13,180 bases of DNA from Alphaproteobacteria bacterium. GTDB lineage: Bacteria > Pseudomonadota > Alphaproteobacteria > Rs-D84. The first letter of the stretch is position 1, and every line of letters begins with the position of its first letter. The stretch lies in the NCBI GenBank assembly GCA_017383325.1, contig JAFNYG010000093.1:1-13180 (forward strand), read 5' to 3'. Shown one piece after another: positions 7,620 through 13,161 of the stretch. Both the position numbers and the translations under genes were made by a program. Under the pieces are notes generated by a model that saw only the letters and a list, made by a program, of their open reading frames with translations, was not told where the DNA came from and made no database searches.

Positions 7620-7715
7620 CCTCTATACAGGGTGCAATACTGCGGTCTTTACAATGCACTATACCAATGTAAATACAATTGTCAATACAAATATGTTTAC
7701 GTATGTAATTACGTT
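7620..7715. repeat. Array of eight degenerate 12-bp iterons, candidate RHH operator
   Basis: Cut in 12-bp steps from 7620, the copies are CCTCTATACAGG, GTGCAATACTGC, GGTCTTTACAAT, GCACTATACCAA, TGTAAATACAAT, TGTCAATACAAA, TATGTTTACGTA and TGTAATTACGTT. Every copy has TAC at its positions 7-9 (starts 7626, 7638, 7650, 7662, 7674, 7686, 7698 and 7710) preceded by two A/T bases, and no other TAC occurs between 7620 and 7715. The best copies contain a small dyad (TGTA-AA-TACA, or the palindrome GTAATTAC). The array spans the promoter and leader of the RHH gene and ends next to its ribosome site. Tandem operators of similar unit length are known for RHH proteins such as ParR. Binding by the adjacent RHH protein is inferred. 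Confidence 0.75.
7658..7685 (-). promoter_or_regulatory. Promoter of the RHH/DinD-like operon, embedded in the iterons
   Basis: On the minus strand a perfect TTGACA (7680-7685) is separated by 16 bp from TATAGT (7658-7663), which matches the -10 consensus at five of six positions. Transcription would start near 7651, about 38 nt before ATG 7612. The -35 lies in the sixth 12-bp repeat and the -10 in the fourth, so a protein coating the array would block RNA polymerase. Confidence 0.7.
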
Positions 7716-7758
7716 TGTGTTGTGGGTGGTGTTGGCGTTTGTGTTGTTGCGTATTTAG

Positions 7759-7786
7759 TTTGATTTTTATTAATTGTGTATATAAA
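7759..7786 (+). promoter_or_regulatory. Weak candidate promoter for tolB
   Basis: TTTGAT (7759-7764) and TATAAA (7781-7786) are separated by 16 bp and lie about 35 bp before the tolB ATG. The -10 fits consensus reasonably; the -35 is poor. The site lies outside the iteron array, so tolB transcription need not be controlled by the array, although array occupancy ends only about 45 bp away. Confidence 0.33.
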
Positions 7787-7820
7787 ATTGGTGTATGTTT
7801 AATCAGGAAAGGGACTTGAT

Positions 7821-9140
7821 ATGTTAAAAAAATTATTTATGGGACTTGTCTTTGGGGTGTTCATGTTGGGGGCGGCGCGTGCTGAACTGAAGGTTGATAT
7901 TGTTGCAGGTGCGGCAAATCCAATTTCAATTGCAGTCCAGAAGTTTGAGGTTGCAGGTGATGTGCGTTCAAAAGACGCGGCAATGATGCGTGAAGTTGTA
8001 GAAAATGATTTAAAACGTACGGGATTATTTCGTATCGTCAATCATGATGCGTTTCCAGAATATGTGAAAATGCATGCAATGCCAGAATTTCAATCGTGGG
8101 CGGCAATAAAAACACAGGTGTTGGTGCAAACAAAATTGACGGCGGAATCGGATAATCGTTATAAACTGGAATTCTTTGTTTGGGATGTTAATGGTCGTGA
8201 ACAGATCGAGGCCCAGTCTTTGGTTGCGTCGCGAAAGTCTGCGCGACGATTGGCGCATATTATGGCGGACGCAATTTATGAACGGCTGACCGGCGAGATT
8301 GGCTATTTCGATACACAAATTGTTTTTATTGCAGAGACGGGACCGGTACACAAACGTGTGAAACGTTTGGCGATTATGGATCAAGATGGGTATGGTATGC
8401 GCTATCTGTCGGACAAGGATACGTTTGTAATGTCACCACACTTTTCGCCAAATATGCAGTCGATTGTGTTCTTGTCTTATTATAATGATGACCCAATGGT
8501 TTGGACGCTGGATTTGGATACGGGCGAACAGCGCAGATTGGGCCAGTTTGGTGGAATGAATTTTGCACCGCGTTTTTCGCCTGATGGAAATCGGGTTGCT
8601 ATATCATTGGTAAAGAACGGGATTACGCATATATATGAATATAATATTGAAACAAAAGAGTTGCGCCAATTGACATTCGGAAATTCTATTAATACCAGTC
8701 CGTCTTATTCGCCAGACGGTAAAAAAATGGCGTTTAATTCCGATCGTTCTGGGCGTCAACAAATTCATGTGTTGGATTTGGAAACAGGGTCGGTTGAACG
8801 CTTGACATATGGTGCGGGACGGTATGCAACACCGGCATGGTCGCCAGATGGGCAATTTATTGCGTTTACAAAAATTGCCGATGATACATTTTATGTCGGT
8901 ATTATGAATCCCCAGGGACGTAACGAGAAAATATTGGCGGGTGGCTGGTTCATGGAGGCCCCATCATGGGCGCCTGGGTCACGGCGTATCGTGTATTATG
9001 AAACGGAACGCGCGATTGATGGAATTGAACGTATCAGTCATATTCGCAGTGTAGATATCACAGGGCAAAATATTTATGATATAGAATTGCCTGATGGTGT
9101 AAACGGGTTGGAACCAACGTGGTCGCCCAGATTGCCATAA
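7821..9140 (+). CDS. tolB: Tol-Pal system periplasmic protein TolB
   Basis: TolB is a periplasmic beta-propeller that links Pal and outer-membrane lipoproteins to the TolQRA motor, supporting outer-membrane constriction during division. The 439-residue product begins with a Sec signal peptide (MLKKLFMGLVFGVFMLGAARA, likely cut after Ala21). An N-terminal TolB_N domain extends to about residue 150 (IAVQKFEV, LKRTGLFRIVN). The C-terminal WD40-like propeller shows repeated blades: FSPDGNRVAIS, YSPDGKKMAFNSDRSG, WSPDGQFIAFTK, and a closing WSPRLP. The length is typical. AAAGGGA at 7808-7814 is 6 nt from the ATG. Its usual partner pal lies about 3.5 kb away on the opposite strand, and tolQ, tolR and tolA are not in the window. 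A strong terminator follows. Confidence 0.97.
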   Translation: MLKKLFMGLVFGVFMLGAARAELKVDIVAGAANPISIAVQKFEVAGDVRSKDAAMMREVVENDLKRTGLFRIVNHDAFPEYVKMHAMPEFQSWAAIKTQVLVQTKLTAESDNRYKLEFFVWDVNGREQIEAQSLVASRKSARRLAHIMADAIYERLTGEIGYFDTQIVFIAETGPVHKRVKRLAIMDQDGYGMRYLSDKDTFVMSPHFSPNMQSIVFLSYYNDDPMVWTLDLDTGEQRRLGQFGGMNFAPRFSPDGNRVAISLVKNGITHIYEYNIETKELRQLTFGNSINTSPSYSPDGKKMAFNSDRSGRQQIHVLDLETGSVERLTYGAGRYATPAWSPDGQFIAFTKIADDTFYVGIMNPQGRNEKILAGGWFMEAPSWAPGSRRIVYYETERAIDGIERISHIRSVDITGQNIYDIELPDGVNGLEPTWSPRLP

Positions 9141-9143
9141 GGA

Positions 9144-9167
9144 AAATGCCCCTGTGGGGCATTTTTT
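9144..9167 (+). terminator. Rho-independent terminator of tolB
   Basis: AAATGCCCC (9144-9152) and GGGGCATTT (9156-9164) form a 9-bp stem with a TGT loop, running into a T tract ending at 9167. It starts 3 nt after the tolB stop. It lies between tolB and the secreted nuclease gene, so the nuclease may depend on read-through or on a promoter I could not identify. Confidence 0.92.
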
Positions 9168-9201
9168 GCGGCAGGATATATAACATGAATTGGTGAAATG
9201 T

Positions 9202-9612
9202 ATGAAAAGACTGGGGTTTATGATTGTGTGTATGTGGTCAATGTCGGCATATGCGGTGCCGGCAACAGTGGACTATGTATTAGATGGCGATACGTTTGCG
9301 GCGGGCGTTATGTTGGATGATGATGTCGAAATTACTGTTCGGGTGCGCTTGATTAATGTGGATACGCCGGAATTAAATGGTGAATGCGGTGCAGAAATGC
9401 AATTGGCGCAACAGGCGCGTGAACGGTTGCAGGAATTATTGCCAGATGGTGCACATGTTGAACTGAGAAATATCAAAGATGATAAATATCTGGGGCGAAT
9501 TGATGCCAATGTTGTATTATCAGATGGTCGTGATGTTGGTGATGTGTTGGTGCACGAACGTTTGGCACGACCATATAATGGTGGAAAACGGAAATCTTGG
9601 TGTGGAAAATAA
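9202..9612 (+). CDS. Secreted thermonuclease-like (SNase) protein
   Basis: A 136-residue protein with a short signal peptide (about residues 1-18, ending MSAYA) and a staphylococcal-nuclease (OB-fold) domain. SNases are Ca2+-dependent phosphodiesterases that cut DNA and RNA. All key residues seem present by comparison with S. aureus nuclease: D30 in LDGDTF and D54 as metal ligands, R49 (equivalent to R35) in VRLINVDTPE, E57 (equivalent to E43), and R99 (equivalent to R87) in DKYLGRIDA. Two cysteines, C62 (NGECGAE) and C134 (KSWC), probably form a disulfide. The ARPYNGGKRKSWC ending is common among alphaproteobacterial members. I chose ATG 9202 because GGTGA at 9192-9196 is 5 nt upstream and the signal peptide starts cleanly; TTG 9190 is an in-frame alternative. 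It sits downstream of the tolB terminator and converges on plsC. Confidence 0.88.
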   Translation: MKRLGFMIVCMWSMSAYAVPATVDYVLDGDTFAAGVMLDDDVEITVRVRLINVDTPELNGECGAEMQLAQQARERLQELLPDGAHVELRNIKDDKYLGRIDANVVLSDGRDVGDVLVHERLARPYNGGKRKSWCGK

Positions 9613-9633
9613 ATTATAAAAACTGTATGAAAT

Positions 9634-9685
9634 AAGGTGCGAATACTGGTGTGTCGGGGACTGTACAGGATTCGCACTTTGTTTT
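9634..9685. terminator. Long hairpin between the convergent nuclease and plsC genes
   Basis: Positions 9634-9644 and 9670-9680 pair as an 11-bp stem (core GTGCGAAT with ATTCGCAC, including one G-U pair) around a 25-nt loop. T-rich sequence follows on both sides (TTTGTTTTT on +, CTTATTT on -). The position between two convergent stop codons suggests a bidirectional terminator or mRNA 3' end structure. The loop is unusually long for an intrinsic terminator. Confidence 0.55.
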
Positions 9686-9692
9686 TATGGTA

Positions 9693-10400
9693 TTATGCGC
9701 TGTGGCGATTTATTGCAGCGCCAATTTCATCCAGTGATGCCTTGCTGGGTAATACTGGTTCAAATGTAACGGTTGCAGTGCCTGGGGTTATGCGGCCGCG
9801 TTTAGGCCAATATAGTCCTGCATCTGTGCCAACAGGCAAAATTGGTAGTTTTAGGTGGCGGGCCAGGAATAGCAAGCCGCCCTTTAATGGTACCTGTTGG
9901 CCGGGTTTTGCGCGGGTCCCTTCGGGGAATATTACTAAGATGCGGCCGTTCAGGATTTCTTTTTCAACCTGGGATGATAATTTAGACAGGTTTGTGCGGC
10001 CCGCGGCACGGTTGACGCCAATCATGCCCATGCGCCAAAATGCCCAGCCGTATATCGGTATCCACAGCAGTTCGCGTTTTAATATAAAGAAGGTATTGCG
10101 GACAACCTTGGAAATAACGGCAATTTCAAGGATTGACATGTGTTTTGCGGCGATTATAACCTTGCCATCCAGGCGATGGTTTTCGTTTGGCATCATTGGG
10201 ATGCCGTTTTCTTCGGTTTGGGGGAATATAACACGGTATTTTATGCCACCAAATATGCGCGCAACTGTTAATACGCCATATGCGCAACGAAATACCAGCC
10301 AACCACATAGTTTTTTGTTTGTTAGACCGATTAATAGTACAGGTGACCATAGAATAAAATGTGTGGCCAATGCGACTTTAAATATTATTGTTCTGAACAT
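9693..10400 (-). CDS. plsC: 1-acyl-sn-glycerol-3-phosphate acyltransferase (PlsC family)
   Basis: The enzyme transfers a fatty acyl group to lysophosphatidic acid, giving phosphatidic acid, the precursor of membrane phospholipids. The product has 235 residues with an N-terminal hydrophobic segment (about 5-27). The acyltransferase motifs are in order: H87-MSIL-E92 in AAKHMSILE (motif I as HX4E instead of HX4D), a GVNRAAGRTN segment (motif II region, about 128-137), and FPEGTR at 158-163 (motif III). The HX4E form also occurs in other proteobacterial PlsC proteins and does not by itself imply loss of function. AAAGGA upstream of ATG 10400 serves as ribosome site. It follows the ydcF-like gene by 18 nt and is probably the last gene of the ftsE-led operon, which ends at the convergent hairpin. 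Confidence 0.92.
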   Translation of the reverse strand: MFRTIIFKVALATHFILWSPVLLIGLTNKKLCGWLVFRCAYGVLTVARIFGGIKYRVIFPQTEENGIPMMPNENHRLDGKVIIAAKHMSILEIAVISKVVRNTFFILKRELLWIPIYGWAFWRMGMIGVNRAAGRTNLSKLSSQVEKEILNGRILVIFPEGTRAKPGQQVPLKGGLLFLARHLKLPILPVGTDAGLYWPKRGRITPGTATVTFEPVLPSKASLDEIGAAINRHSA

Positions 10401-10418
10401 AATGTTTTCCTTTGTTAA

Positions 10419-10931
10419 TCAGCTTTCTTTGATTCCGAACATTGTTGCAATGTATTTTATATATTCGGTGGCCCATCTTTCAAGTCTTTTTGTTGGGGGC
10501 ATGCCAGATAATGTTGCGGGGCATGCGATAACATCGACCATGGGTAACTCATTTTTTATCAGGTATGTTGCGCGATTTATGTGATCTTCGGTTGTAATGA
10601 TGACCAGGCGCGTTAGTTTTCGGCGTGTGGCAATGTCACGGATTGCCAATGCATTTTGGTATGTTGATTTGGATGAAGTTTCAATTACTGCAGGACGAGA
10701 TACGTCAATTTTGCCCTGGGCGCCTGCGCCAATAATGTATAGGTCGGCCATTGGGAATTCGCGCATTTTTTTTATTGCAAACGGAATTCGGCGTTCGTCA
10801 CCGGTCAGTACGAATATGCTGTCGTTGGGATAAATTGTGCCACATCGTATGGGGGCGACGGACTTGAAAATCATGCCCCCCAGGATAAAGCAGGCGAATA
10901 TTACGAAAGATGGTGTTAGTACCTTGCGCAT
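10419..10931 (-). CDS. YdcF-like / DUF218 membrane-anchored protein
   Basis: A 170-residue protein with one N-terminal membrane segment (about residues 7-25) and a DUF218 (YdcF/SanA/ElyC) domain. Seen motifs are IFVLTGDERRIPFAIKKM near 39-56 (strand, turn and Arg of the nucleotide-like site), LYIIGAG near 64-70, the ETSSKSTYQNALAIRD segment near 83-98 that carries the conserved S-T-x-x-NA pattern, and ITTEDHINRA near 111-120, which replaces the more usual SxxHMxRA. Relatives SanA and ElyC are linked to envelope integrity and peptidoglycan or lipid-carrier metabolism; no reaction can be assigned here. It starts 5 nt after the ftsX stop without a clear ribosome site, so translation is probably coupled. 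It is shorter than typical E. coli YdcF (about 260 residues). Confidence 0.8.
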   Translation of the reverse strand: MRKVLTPSFVIFACFILGGMIFKSVAPIRCGTIYPNDSIFVLTGDERRIPFAIKKMREFPMADLYIIGAGAQGKIDVSRPAVIETSSKSTYQNALAIRDIATRRKLTRLVIITTEDHINRATYLIKNELPMVDVIACPATLSGMPPTKRLERWATEYIKYIATMFGIKES

Positions 10932-10936
10932 GAGTT

Positions 10937-11773
10937 CTAGGGTTCTTGTAAAATTTTGATTGTGGTGTGACGGGTTATCCAGATAGAAGTCACGGTTATT
11001 AGTATTGGTAACAGTATTAATAGTAACCAGCCAAGTCCAGATAGTCCCAGCATTGCCATCAGACCAATGCGGGCGCTGTGCGCCGTTGATATGATTATTA
11101 GCAGTATTGGTGCTGCAACAATAAAACCAATTGACGATGCCAGCAGGCAGATCTTTGCGACAATTATTTGCATTTGGTTGGCAACAAAATTGTCTGATGC
11201 CCCAATTTGATTCAGTATTTCCAGTTCGCGACGGTGCAGCATTGCTGTATTACGTGCGATATATGAAATGCAGACACCAATGGCCCCCAGGGTCATAATC
11301 AATATTATTGATGACATTAAAATCATTTTCCAGCCGGCGCTGGTGGATGGTTTTAGTGCGGTTGCATGTGTTAAAAAACGGGCGTTCTTGTTTAGCTGTG
11401 TGCCAACGGATTTTAAGTCTGATGCGGATTTAAATTCGATTTCCCACATTTTTGGTAAATAATTTTTCAATACGCTGCCGCCGGATATCCATGGTGACAT
11501 CAGTTCGTTCATTTGGTCTGAGCTGATTTCATTAATGGTTTTGATCTTGTCGGTGTTTTCTGCGATGATTTGTTTTGTTTTTTCGATGTTTTCGGGATTC
11601 GTTACCTGGACGGTTGCAAAGTTTTCCCACTGGGCATTCCAGCGTAAAACGCCGGTACCGATGGACAGCGCAATCCCCAGTGCCAATACGGACAGAAATG
11701 TCAGCAGTGACATAATTGTTGTCATAAATATAGATTGTTCACGTACAAGTGAAAATACAACAGGTTTTTTCAT
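10937..11773 (-). CDS. ftsX: Cell-division ABC-transporter-like permease FtsX
   Basis: FtsX is the membrane partner of FtsE. The complex sits at the division ring and transmits ATP hydrolysis to periplasmic peptidoglycan hydrolases or their activators. The 278-residue product has the FtsX plan: cytoplasmic N-terminus, TM1 (about 17-39), a large extracytoplasmic loop (about 40-148), then TM2 (149-172), TM3 (206-229) and TM4 (243-267). The cytoplasmic RRELEILNQIGASDNFVANQ (181-200) after TM2 is the coupling region expected to contact FtsE. The start lies 3 nt downstream of the ftsE stop, the normal ftsE-ftsX order. No strong ribosome site is evident, so coupling to ftsE translation is likely. 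No periplasmic partner such as EnvC is in the window. Confidence 0.93.
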   Translation of the reverse strand: MKKPVVFSLVREQSIFMTTIMSLLTFLSVLALGIALSIGTGVLRWNAQWENFATVQVTNPENIEKTKQIIAENTDKIKTINEISSDQMNELMSPWISGGSVLKNYLPKMWEIEFKSASDLKSVGTQLNKNARFLTHATALKPSTSAGWKMILMSSIILIMTLGAIGVCISYIARNTAMLHRRELEILNQIGASDNFVANQMQIIVAKICLLASSIGFIVAAPILLIIISTAHSARIGLMAMLGLSGLGWLLLILLPILITVTSIWITRHTTIKILQEP

Positions 11774-11776
11774 GTG

Positions 11777-12571
11777 TTAAGAGTTCCCAATGTCGTCAAA
11801 TTGTTTCGATAATTCAGAAAAATAGTTTTGTGGTTTTGGGCCGCGCCATATACGTTTGGATTCTGAATCGTTTTTCGTTGTGCTTGTTGTGGCGGTCCCA
11901 GTAAAGCTGATGCGATGGTTTTCAACATGAATTACAGGGAATTTATACGTTTCCATTAACTTTTTGTTGTGTGTTGCCAAGATAATAGTTGTTCCAAACA
12001 TCTTGTTCATTTGTATGAATAATTCCATCAATCTGGATGCGTTTTCGTCGTCCAAGTTGCCTGTTGGTTCGTCGGCCAATAAAATTGATGGCTGGATAAT
12101 AATTGCGCGGGCAACCGATACGCGCTGTTGCTGGCCCCCAGATAATGACAGTGGGTTTGCGTCCGCGTATTTGCCCAGGCCGACCCAGTCTAAAACCTTT
12201 CCGACCAGTTTTTTTATTTTTGATTCTGGGACGCCGCGTACCCGCAGGGGCAGGGCGATATTGTCAAACACAGACAGGTGCGACAATAATGAATATGATT
12301 GAAATACAATCGCCATTTTTTGTCGTATCTGGGTTATTTCATCGCGGGTCATGTTATTGGTGACATGACCTAATAATTTGATTTGACCGCGTGATGGTTT
12401 GTGTAATTGATAAATTAATCGCAACAGGGTTGTTTTGCCTGCACCAGATGCCCCCGACAGAAAATAAAAGCCACCGCCGCTGATGTTAAATGAAACGTCG
12501 GTCAGTATTTCTGGGGTGCCGTCATAGCGTGCCGCCACATTTGCGAATGATATTGCTGTCTTTTCTTCCAT
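11777..12571 (-). CDS. ftsE: Cell-division ATP-binding protein FtsE
   Basis: FtsE is the ATPase of the FtsEX complex. The 264-residue product has a complete ABC domain: Walker A GASGAGKTT (40-48), Q-loop Gln91 in VFQSYSLL, signature LSGGQQQR (143-150), Walker B ILLADE (163-168) and H-loop His201 in ATHNKKL. A tail of about 40 polar residues follows (ending QFDDIGNS), making it longer than E. coli FtsE (222 residues). I chose ATG 12571 because translation then opens MEEKTAISFANVAARYDG, a normal ABC beginning. There is no Shine-Dalgarno sequence before it; instead a promoter -10 element ends 7 nt upstream, which suggests a leaderless mRNA. An in-frame TTG at 12607 would add 12 hydrophobic residues and overlap the promoter, so I reject it. 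It heads the operon ftsE-ftsX-ydcF-like-plsC. Confidence 0.94.
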   Translation of the reverse strand: MEEKTAISFANVAARYDGTPEILTDVSFNISGGGFYFLSGASGAGKTTLLRLIYQLHKPSRGQIKLLGHVTNNMTRDEITQIRQKMAIVFQSYSLLSHLSVFDNIALPLRVRGVPESKIKKLVGKVLDWVGLGKYADANPLSLSGGQQQRVSVARAIIIQPSILLADEPTGNLDDENASRLMELFIQMNKMFGTTIILATHNKKLMETYKFPVIHVENHRISFTGTATTSTTKNDSESKRIWRGPKPQNYFSELSKQFDDIGNS

Positions 12572-12578
12572 AGTGTGG

Positions 12579-12607
12579 AATATAATAAAAAAAATATATA
12601 TCGTCAA
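12579..12607 (-). promoter_or_regulatory. Promoter of ftsE, positioned for a leaderless transcript
   Basis: On the minus strand TTGACG (12602-12607), a 17-bp A/T-only spacer and TATATT (12579-12584) fit sigma-70 consensus at five of six positions each. Only seven bases (12572-12578) separate the -10 element from the ATG at 12569-12571. The expected start of transcription therefore falls on or next to the A of the start codon. Confidence 0.65.
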
Positions 12608-12632
12608 ATAAAAATCCCCCAGACGGGGGATT
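12608..12632 (-). terminator. Rho-independent terminator of pal
   Basis: On the minus strand AATCCCCC and GGGGGATT (12625-12632 and 12613-12620) form an 8-bp stem with a 4-nt GTCT loop, followed by a U-rich tail. It begins 2 nt after the pal stop. The tail adjoins the -35 element of ftsE, so pal and ftsE are separate transcription units despite their closeness. Confidence 0.9.
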
Positions 12633-12634
12633 AA

Positions 12635-13030
12635 TTATTTTACACGGGTTGTGGCGTTGCGGTTTTTTGCCCACACTTGTTCCCCAGTGCCCAGATAGAT
12701 CGGTCTTTCTTTGCCATAGGAAACGGTTTTTATGCGTTCTGATTCAACGCCATCTTGGATAATGACGTGTGCTGCGTTGCCTGCGCGCAGTGCGCCCAAG
12801 GCCAGATTGTATTCGGTTGAACCGCGTTCGTCACAGCGTCCTTCGATTGTGATGGTTTTTTCTGGGTTCTTTTTCATATACAGTGCCTGGGATTCCAGGT
12901 CGTCCCGTGCATCATCAGAAATTGCAGCAGAATCAAAGTCAAAGAAAACATGATCGCCTTCGATGTTAGAAGGGACGTGTGTGCAGCCTACGATGGCCAA
13001 GGCTGTGAAAATCAAGAAGTATTTGTTCAT
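12635..13030 (-). CDS. pal: Peptidoglycan-associated lipoprotein Pal
   Basis: Pal is an outer-membrane lipoprotein that binds peptidoglycan and TolB and helps draw the outer membrane inward at division. The 131-residue product has a lipoprotein signal peptide with lipobox I-V-G-C, placing the lipidated cysteine at C16. A very short linker leads to an OmpA-like domain beginning HVFFDFDS (27-34). The GRCDERGSTEYN segment (64-75) and R82 give the D67/R82 pair, with the 15-residue spacing of the meso-DAP-binding Asp and Arg in OmpA-type domains. The C-terminus WAKNRNATTRVK replaces the usual AxNRRV ending. Total length is short compared with E. coli Pal (173 residues). AAAGGA precedes ATG 13030 at good spacing. 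It has its own promoter and terminator and is not adjacent to tolB. Confidence 0.95.
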   Translation of the reverse strand: MNKYFLIFTALAIVGCTHVPSNIEGDHVFFDFDSAAISDDARDDLESQALYMKKNPEKTITIEGRCDERGSTEYNLALGALRAGNAAHVIIQDGVESERIKTVSYGKERPIYLGTGEQVWAKNRNATTRVK

Positions 13031-13060
13031 TGGATGTGTCCTTTGTTTCTGTTTATGTGG

Positions 13061-13090
13061 AATCTAGCAAAAAATGCAAAAAGATGTCAA
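13061..13090 (-). promoter_or_regulatory. Predicted promoter of pal
   Basis: On the minus strand a perfect TTGACA (13085-13090), an 18-bp spacer and TAGATT (13061-13066) preceded by TGC (an extended -10) lie about 30 bp upstream of the pal ATG. Transcription would begin near 13054. The element is divergent from the promoter at 13108-13136. Confidence 0.7.
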
Positions 13091-13107
13091 TAGCAGATTT
13101 TTATGCT

Positions 13108-13136
13108 TTGGAAATGGGGGCGATTTATGGTATACT
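13108..13136 (+). promoter_or_regulatory. Predicted promoter of the gene starting at 13162
   Basis: TTGGAA (13108-13113), a 17-bp spacer and TATACT (13131-13136) preceded by TGG (an extended -10) form a good sigma-70 promoter. Transcription would start near 13143, just before the GGAGGG ribosome site at 13149-13154. Confidence 0.68.
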
Positions 13137-13161
13137 ATAGGAAAAATTGGAGGGTTTTATC

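Noticed and set aside
7620..7715. Iteron array considered as a CRISPR
   Set aside because: Units are 12 bp, contiguous and degenerate, with no spacers and no cas genes nearby.
9185..9196. Three-codon minicistron (Met-Asn-Trp-stop) with AGGA 8 nt upstream, just before the nuclease start
   Set aside because: It could couple translation, but so short an open frame is easily accidental and the nuclease has its own GGTGA site.
9634..9680. Minus-strand reading of the hairpin resembles a tRNA or tmRNA 3' end (CGAATCC followed later by ACACCA)
   Set aside because: No T-arm, anticodon arm or 7-bp acceptor stem can be drawn; the resemblance is limited to a few bases.
9637..10584. Long + strand open frame across plsC and the ydcF-like gene
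   Set aside because: It is a shadow: both minus-strand genes have clear family motifs, and the + translation has no recognisable domain.
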